Below are positions 57,269 through 64,000 of a stretch of DNA of 64,000 nt, piece by piece (the stretch's first letter is position 1; each line of letters begins with the position of its first letter). Under the pieces are notes generated by a model that saw only the letters and a program-made list of their open reading frames with translations, did no database searches and was not told the origin of the DNA. This stretch comes from Capsicum annuum. Its lineage: Eukaryota > Streptophyta > Magnoliopsida > Solanales > Solanaceae. The stretch lies in contig NC_061121.1 of NCBI RefSeq assembly GCF_002878395.1, positions 136,646,787-136,710,786 on the forward strand. Reading direction: 5' to 3'. The position numbers were made by a program, and so were the translations under genes.

Positions 57269-59029
57269 TGTCATAATCCAAACCAGGGTCTGGCCATGAC
57301 GAGTATCTCAAGTCCGCCATGGACTGGAGACCATCCCCTTAACCTAACCTTAAGAGCACAATAATAATAATAATAACAATGTATATGCCAACTAAAAAGA
57401 AATAAGAATACGAATGATTGAAGCATTCAAACTAAAAGTCAGAACAACAACCAACAAACCCATAGTCCACAATAACCTCTAAAACTAGAATACCAAACAG
57501 GTCCAGACATTTCCTCGACCATGACAAAAAGAATGCATAATTATTGAGTCAAAATAAAATAATATGGAAGTGATAAGGCCTTCTGAAAGATGAAGGCTCA
57601 TCACTTCACTGCTACTTGACACTGTAGGGATAAAATAATGCCTTGTCAAAAACCTTAGTAAACTACACGCACATATTGTATAGAAATATACATAATATGA
57701 CTGGATAGGTAACAAGGTTTAAGCATGAGATTTAAAACCATTAACCTAGACTATGTAGCTCTAACTGTCCTACGGACAACCAAGGGCTATATGGGTTTAG
57801 CTCTCTCTACTAAAGGGGCCCCAATGCATGTTAGCCACATGAACTAGAGAAATTGTAGGAAGGGCCAAAGCTACGAGGCTCTAACTATTCCAAAAATATA
57901 TATATAATGTGTAAACTATTCATATAGTCATAAAGACCCCCATACTGGCAAACGTGCTTTCCAGTATCTTTCCTCCTAGGCCCTCCACTTTCCACGGCAA
58001 GCTACATAACCCCCCTTTATGCCCAAATTAAAACCATTTACACACATTCCCATCCATCAACCAAGGAGTCTTTTATTAGGCATTTACCGTTAGTATCATC
58101 ATACAAAATAAATTTAATCTTGCAAACCAATTCTATTATGACATACCAAAACCAATTAGACAAATCGACTCCAAAGTTTCAACTTTAAAACCAATCCATA
58201 GGTACCAAGGGCCTTGCAAAGCCAAATTATATTCCATTAATCTTTTATCCAATTTAATAATGGTAATTCCAAACCATTGAACCATAAAATTTGGGGAAAC
58301 CCATGTTGTGCACCCAATTTCCACATCTATGAATTTATTTAGCTCAAAATCATGAGAATAAAGCATACACGACCAATTTAAATAAAGCATACACGACCAA
58401 TTTAAATTAGAGGGAACTCAATTCATGAAACAACAATTCCAAATCCCTCAACCCATATTCAAAACCCAATAATTAAACCATCTGGACAACCATTTAACAC
58501 ATGATTTTGTATAGAATTAGTGTAGGGAAGAGATGCATGCCTGTAACATACAAGAATTTGTAATCAATTTGATGTTTGGAGCCTAAATGATGAATGCATA
58601 GTAAAACCCTTAAATGATCTTGGGTTTTATTTTTTAGAGTGAAATCGGGGGATTTAATCTTTGAAAATTGATGGGAATGAGACTATTTTATGTTTAACAG
58701 TCATAGAAAAGGTGAAAAGACCAAAACCCCCTAATCCCAAATGAATAAATACAAAACTACATAAGATTATCACCTTGACATGGCACACTAATATTGCAGA
58801 GGTTATCCTCTATGCAATGCAAATATCGTGGAGGGTAACCTACTTGACATTGCAATATTGAAGACCCTCACAGCCTTGGGGCACCAAAATGACCCCAAAC
58901 CCTTTTCAAAAATTAAAAAACTTTCCCAAATTACCTTTTAACATCCATTAACATAGTTTAAGTCAAAAATTGATATTATAAACTTGAAAAATTCAACAAT
59001 AAATAAATCAAAATTTTAAGGGACTTACA
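57269..59029 (-). repeat. 5' LTR of G3
   Basis: TGTCATAATCC to GGGACTTACA on the plus strand, 1761 bp. It is 142 bp shorter than the 3' LTR (1903 bp), partly because a stretch near 58255 is lost. It contains a perfect 24-bp tandem duplication at 58357-58404. The GGAGGGTAACCT word is at about 58829-58842. Confidence 0.85.
58357..58404. repeat. Perfect 24-bp tandem duplication in the G3 5' LTR
   Basis: Unit 58357-58380 is repeated without change at 58381-58404. It begins AATAAAGCATACACGACC. The 3' LTR has one related unit (near 48248). It was therefore made after insertion and is young compared with the LTR divergence. Confidence 0.85.
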
Positions 59030-59346
59030 TGCAATCAGGAGTGGGGATCCTACACCAGGTCTACACTGCATAAGTAGGAGAGTTCCCTCAGTATTATCCT
59101 CAGGTAGTAAAGAGGGTCTAGCAAATCTCTACAAATATTAGATCTTAGAGGAGGAATGATCTGAAGTGTTAGCAAACCAGGAGTTAGGAAAATTCATTAC
59201 ACCAGACTCTCCCATTCAAAGTTTGACAAAAGAAAGGGAAACATTACTAAATGTCTTGTAGCCTCCCTCTTAAAAGTATGGCAGGCTACAAACCTATAAA
59301 AGGGAATCTACTCAACACGAATTTATGGATACATAAAGACCCTAAA
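59030..59346 (-). pseudogene. G2: gag start and leader, second piece
   Basis: After the TGCAA duplication the text continues the gag leader that broke at 46993 (ATCAGGAGTGGGGATCCTACACC, compare 56931 in G3). It then runs through the leader to the LTR at 59347. The primer site expected at the end is missing: the text goes from ATAAAGACCCTAAA straight into the LTR. Confidence 0.75.
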
Positions 59347-59796
59347 TGACACAACTCAGTCTAGGGCCTGGCTATGAAGGGTATATCTAGCCCACAGAGA
59401 ACTTGAGACCACACCATTTTCTTAGTCAAATAGAACACAATATATCTAACAACAATAGATGCTACCCGATAGACACTAATAAGATAAGTGAGTAGCTTAA
59501 ACGAAATAAAGAATCCAATACAAATCCTAATCCATAATAAGTCAAAATTCTCTAAGAAATCAACATCAAACTAAGCCGAGATATACCCCTGATGATAGCC
59601 GAAAGGGAAAAAATAAACAATCTATGACATAAACTAGAGCAAGAAGAAATAGACCAACTAAAAAGGGAGGATCACCACTTCAAGTTAACTCACAAATAAT
59701 TTTGGAATCACCTATCACTATACATAAAATATAGATGTATCTTCATTCACTGCATCACATGGGGATAAAACATTCGGAGACGGTTAGTGGGGTAAG
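59347..59796 (-). repeat. G2: 5' LTR, cut by D
   Basis: It starts TGACACAACTCAG and follows the first 450 bp of 25426-27407 (GGCCTGG, GGGATAAAA and other blocks) with strong divergence. It stops at about 59796, where the D LTR begins. The rest must lie beyond D, outside the window. Confidence 0.72.
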
Positions 59797-61226
59797 AAAT
59801 ATTGCTTAACTTACTCCCATATTTGAAGGGTGAGGCGATCATTGTCAAGTAACCCAATTTGAATTGGGGTCGAATCTTAAGGAGAAAATTATAGACTTCA
59901 AACACTATAGGTGCTCAAGTTACTATGAGATAACTCGAAATGCTAAGAAAATGACATGTAAAATAAAATGGGGGGATTTTTTTGGGAACATTTTGTACAA
60001 TCTTTAGCAAATGATAAAGAGATAGCACATTTTATTTTAAGCAACAATGTTGGGGGAAATCTTGGGATTATGTCTTCCTAAAGATAAAAGTATGTAGGCT
60101 AATAAAGGTTTAACATGAAATTTAGTTGTTAACTAAAGGATAGGCTAGGTCAAAGGTCATTTTGGTTAACCTTTCGATAAAAATAGAATGATTCCACCTG
60201 TTGGATCTTTAAAGCACCTAACAAATATGATATTCGTAATCATCCAAAACCTCAATCAAGCATTCTTATAGCTAGGATGATGATCTTGACATGCTTTGCA
60301 CTCCTAATACACTTATTTCTAAGATTTCAAGAAGGATCAAACTATAGGCTTAATTGTCCACCATTGCCTTGTCCCACTATAACCCGCTTTCAAGGATGTC
60401 ATAGGTTACCTCATCTACACCTTCATCCCTTTTTTGAGGATGATAAAGGGTTTCTGGAGTTTTGGGTTTTCACCCATCAAACCTATTTGGAGATTTGGGG
60501 CATTCACTCATAAAATTCCAACTCATAAGCTTAAGTAATGGTGAAATCCTTACTTAACAACTAATAGTCATGCAAACACAATAATACACACACATAAATT
60601 ACACTCTAGTTCAACATAATCCCAAGACTAAATTACAAAGCTACTCATGAAGAAATAAAGAGAGATATATCATAAAGATTATCCAAAGCATTCATTCTTC
60701 ACAAAAAAACTAAGAAATTTAGCCTCCAAAAGTAATTACACACTTACCCAATTAAGGTTTCAAGTCTAGAATTCCAAGGTATCTAATGAGGTAAGTAATG
60801 CCTAAAGAATAAAGGGTTTTTTCCTTAATATGGTTTGGCATGTGTCTAAGTGCTTTTACAGATCTGCACCTGGGCATATTCTTGCTGAACCATAATCGTA
60901 CACGGCTCTCCGCGACCACGGCCAAGCTACCGCGGTTATATGCTACTACCGTATTGATCTGACCATCTTAACTAACTGCAACCATGGTTTGAGGATTCCG
61001 GTCGCGGTAACTGAGATTGATGTAGTCCAAGTGTTCTACTACACTCTTCTTTGTTTCCTTTTTATCATTTTCAACTCCAATCCACTTGTTTTGATCTCTT
61101 CAACTCTATGCCTAAAAAGAGTATATATTAATGCATTTACTTAAGAATATGTCTTATTATTTATTCAAAACAAGGTAACGTACCAAAATATTTAGGGAGA
61201 ATGAGTGGTAAAATTACCACTCATCA
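59797..61226 (-). repeat. 3' LTR of D
   Basis: Reading in reverse it starts TGATGAGTGGTAATTTTACC at 61226 and ends near 59797 with a decayed TGATAA-type end. It matches B and S LTRs along its length (GGTCGAATC, CATAATCCCAAGA, CTCATCAT). CpG words (CCGCGACCACGG, TACCGCGG, CGGTCGCGG) lie at 60895-61015. The plus ORF 60277-60513 is LTR sequence. Confidence 0.83.
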
Positions 61227-63066
61227 ATAACAGCAACTAAGACCTTGTTTGTCCTCAAGCAACACTACCCCTTATTATAAGACAATTTCATAGGTATGCC
61301 CTCAATCTATCGCTCAATGATTATGATGACTTACACTTTATTGCTATAACAAAAAGCTTTTCACCTATGGGAAAATAGGCTTTTAATGACTCCCCTCATC
61401 ACAAAATGAACTGTCGAAGAATGCCATAGACTTTGGGGAGCAATAATGTAACAACAACTAACACTCAAAAAATGACTCATATGTTGACTATAATTATGTA
61501 ATACTTCCAATTATCTCATTGTGCGAAAGATGACAAAATCACCCACCTCGACTAGTTCACATGCCTCCTCATAAAAAATGGAAAATTCACACACCTAGTC
61601 ACCAAGCATGTAACAAGGAATTGTAAGATCAAACACTCACTCCCTCAAGAAATTCTCTATGCTGACAAGTACCATGCCATAAGATTGCCCAAATTTTCAA
61701 TCACCACTATAATGACCAAACTTTGTTAGGAATTACAAAAGGCTTTTTTGCACTTGTAATGTAGGTTTAGGGTTGGGGTAAGTTATAATTTGGGAATGAC
61801 ATGGCTACACCTCTCTTGGAACATTCCCATCACACTTTTTCAATCCTCTTATTTTCACTCTTCTTTAATTTCTTTCTTTTTCTACGCCTACAAATAGCAT
61901 TCTTGGTGAACCACTTTTTTTTTATTTCTTTTTCTTGCAACTTACACACAATTCATTCGTTTGATGGACTCATTAATTTCCTATTTATTTATTTTTGTGG
62001 TTCAAGCTCATGAGGCATTTTATTAACAACTTTGTGGCCTTACACATTCTTCCATCAACCATTATCACCCCAAACTTAGGCTTTTAGCCTCAAGTTATGT
62101 TTAAAGTTCAAGGAGGGTTTGGGTTATAAGAAAGATAAAAAGGAAGGGTCACAGGTTATAATCTGATTTACAAAGAAAGGTATAAAGGCTCAAAGTAGGT
62201 ACTAAGGATAATTATGCAAGGGCAGGCTTGTTAGGCTAGTGTGGGCTTCCAAAATCACAAGATGGCCTATGATCATCTTACCAAACAAACACAATTATAA
62301 TTTAGCCTTAATAGACTAATGGTGTAAGTTCTAGATGGGACAAATACACATGACACCACGACAATTAACCTCACACACATGGCATACGAATATTGTCAGT
62401 GGGTTCAATTGTTCAACCAGCTCAAGACAAAAATGGAATATTCACTATATTTCCAAAGTAAACTTTTAAAGTCATAGAAAGAGGGAAAATTTTTTGTCAC
62501 AAAGTTTGTCGCATTTATGCCTTCGAATTTTGCAAAAATTTCGAAGGAAGGGGGTTGTTTGCTTTTGTATTCACACCACACATAATTTGTTAATCATGGC
62601 AAACACCCAAGATATTGTCTCACATTGCAAATCATACTACGGGAGACCCACCATATGGTTACTCAGACTTTACCAATGGATAATAATACAATCCCAGATT
62701 ACCAATGCTACAGGTACTCAGAATTCCCTTGCATTCTATGGCCTTGGTGCCACAAGTGCTCAAACTTCCCCTACACTCACGGTTATCAACTCAATCATAG
62801 TGGAACTAAAATAATATGACAAACCTAGAACAAACTAGCTAATCCATGCAAATGTGGGCACCATCAGATTGCTTGATTATTAAAACCCAAATAAAAATAA
62901 AGATAGACTTATCCAAAGGAGCAAAAAGGAGGGCAGAAATATATATAATACAAGACCAAATTAAATGAATAATAATAAGGAGGCACCCTAAACTAAAAAT
63001 CTTGAAATGTAATAGCCGCATAAATAATTGAGGTTAAAGAAGATAAGGGTGCTCCTTGAAACCACA
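61227..63066 (-). other. D: 3' non-coding region
   Basis: In minus-strand order from the ORF: a 28-bp near-palindrome (62520-62547) after the tandem repeat (62701-62783), then a hairpin (62078-62096), a tract that is T/C-rich on the plus strand (about 61840-61940), and a decayed polypurine tract beside the LTR. Plus ORFs 61801-62013 and 62494-62819 are translations of the tract and repeat; neither resembles a protein I know. Confidence 0.65.
62701..62783. repeat. 41-42-bp tandem repeat in the 3' region of D
   Basis: GTACTCAG at 62714 and GTGCTCAA at 62756 mark two diverged units. In reverse they read GTAGGGGAAGTTTGAGC and GCAAGGGAATTCTGAGT, each followed by a CTGT(G/A)GCA block. It is the same unit as in B (42185-42266). 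Confidence 0.7.
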
Positions 63067-64000
63067 TCAAGGGCTGCTATCACTATTGGACTCTGCATCA
63101 CCACTTTCTTGCTCAGGATCAAACCACTTGGTTGGGGCCTCATCGTCACTGTCCACCCAAAAAGAAGTTTATCTCAGGTCCTTAAAACTATCCATAAGCC
63201 ATTTACTCCTATCTATATCCTGCTAAAAAAATTTCTCTCTTCTTCTCCCTCGTAACCATTTTTCATACGTGATACAGAGGTCTCGATGTGACTCCACCAA
63301 AGAAGAGCTAACCTTTTCAAGCTTGTCAATGGCAGATTCTTACTTCTTTTGATCCTTTTTGTACTTCTCATAATTGGTACATGACATACAAATGATGAGC
63401 GTTGAAAGTCTCCCCCCGGTCCATGGGTAAACTAGACACAAGCTCTTTGATGGCTGAAATATTTACTCTAATCTCCTCAAGATGTCCTGTGATGGTTGGC
63501 GTATGAGACTCAAGCTCAATGTATGCCAATTTTTCAAGGTTGATCTTTCTTTTCTAATTTTTATTAGGTGCACCCGCACTTCTAATCCTCAAGGGGCAAA
63601 TGGTGGCATTGGGGCGCACCTATATATCACTAGCATACTTGTCCACCACTGCTTTCCTACAAAGCTTGATAAATAAAGAGAGGAAGACTAGATGTGTACC
63701 ACCTTGATTCTTTAAATAATCTATTTCATTAACTATGAGTTGACCAACATCTAGAGGGATTCCATATAAAATGAACACAGCCATCCTAGCACTCAATTCT
63801 AGGACTACTGTTATATGGGTGCAAGGGGAAACTCAGCTACAAATTATTTGCAACCATATCCGAGCCTCAGAGGTGAAGTCGTTCATGGAAAAATTGCTTT
63901 TAGTTTTGGTCCACGAGACTTACCTTCTAGGGCATAGCCGTTGTGCCAACCAATTCCCTATTTTTCACCCCTTCTCTTTGAATACAACCATATCTGCTTG
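63067..64000 (-). pseudogene. D extra ORF: 'putative plant transposon protein'-like, partial
   Basis: The minus strand gives the blocks of the B ORF: PLAPI (near 63815), a FILYGIPLDVGQLIVNEI-like stretch (63720-63780), PLRI-like text (about 63590) and MDRGETF-like text (63410). The acidic tail is DDEAPTKWFDPEQESGDAES, ending at a stop at 63067-63069. Frames change several times, so it is broken. The N-terminal part lies beyond the window. It confirms that this ORF is a fixed part of the family. The plus ORFs 63028-63255 and 63482-63676 are shadows. Confidence 0.62.

Larger units (their letters stand above)
46994..59029 (-). mobile_element. G3: complete minus-strand gypsy element inside G2
   Basis: 3' LTR 46994-48896, polypurine tract, integrase, RNase H, RT, protease, gag, primer site and 5' LTR 57269-59029 are all present in the expected minus-strand order. 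It is flanked by TGCAA on both sides. It belongs to the same family as G0-G2. It is broken by F in integrase and by scattered stops, but it is the best-preserved pol of the family. Confidence 0.87.
25426..59796 (-). mobile_element. G2: minus-strand gypsy element split by B, G3 and D
   Basis: Pieces join in order as one Del/Tekay-like element: 3' LTR 25426-27407, integrase to RT 27408-30042, [B], RT to gag 45061-46993, [G3], leader 59030-59346, 5' LTR 59347-59796, [D]. The joins are seen in sequence. RT text breaks at TATAGGAAAA before B and resumes at CACAGGGAAACACTAGG after it. The gag leader breaks at GTGCAA before G3 and resumes at TGCAATCAGG after it. Confidence 0.8.
59797..64000 (-). mobile_element. 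D: non-autonomous Tat/Athila-like element, cut by the window end
   Basis: A B-family LTR (59797-61226, minus) is followed on its right by the same 3' non-coding layout and the same extra ORF as in B, in reverse. The 5' part (gag, primer site, 5' LTR) lies outside the window. D inserted in the 5' LTR of G2. No RT or integrase is seen in the 2.8 kb visible. Confidence 0.75.

Noticed and set aside
62494..62819. 106-codon plus-strand ORF (MSQSLSHLCL start) as a host gene
   Set aside because: It spans the tandem repeat and palindrome of D; the matching B region has no such frame.

Overview
The window looks like plant heterochromatin made entirely of dead, nested LTR retrotransposons. I found no host gene, tRNA, rRNA, CRISPR array or bacterial-type feature. 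The DNA is AT-rich. Every long coding signal is a stop-ridden gag, protease, reverse transcriptase (RT), RNase H or integrase, or an ORF of a non-autonomous element. Del/Tekay-like Ty3/gypsy families, Tat/Athila-like families with a tRNA-Asp primer site, and large CpG-word LTRs together suggest a dicot. Solanaceae is my best guess, from recognised sequence style only; no search was run.

Layout, left to right. (1) H, 1-9561 (+): a nearly complete Del/Tekay-like gypsy element whose 5' LTR starts about 30 bp left of the window. (2) From 9564 to 59796 lies a minus-strand complex of a related gypsy family (G0, G1, G2, G3). G0 is an LTR piece plus RT/RNase H (9564-10688). L (10689-14425, +) is a short non-autonomous LTR element. 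G1 runs RT to gag in three pieces (14426-25425), split by E (15478-22119, -, gag-only non-autonomous) and by solo LTR S (23197-24679). (3) One LTR at 25426-27407 has a primer site on its left and a polypurine tract on its right, so G1 and G2 share it. (4) G2 runs from that LTR to 59796. It is split in RT by B (30043-45060, +), in the gag leader by G3 (46994-59029, -, flanked by perfect TGCAA duplications), and in its 5' LTR by D (59797 to the window end, -). (5) B is itself split by C (32475-40510, -), an internal-LTR-internal-LTR array. G3 is split in integrase by F (49673-53189), a probable solo LTR of about 3.5 kb.

Functionally this is a graveyard with two kinds of element. The gypsy copies (H, G0-G3) once encoded full gag-pol; only G3 still reads an intact FVDD at the RT active site. 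L, E, C, B and D lack recognisable RT and integrase and would have needed enzymes from other elements. B and D carry gag-side sequence (seen in B) plus an extra ORF that resembles what is annotated as a 'putative plant transposon protein' domain. B, D and E share a 3' non-coding layout of tandem repeats, a hairpin and a purine-rich tract before the 3' LTR.

Most boundaries come from matching repeat copies by eye. LTR ends marked by TG/CA are good to a few bases; domain borders inside decayed pol are good to tens of bases.
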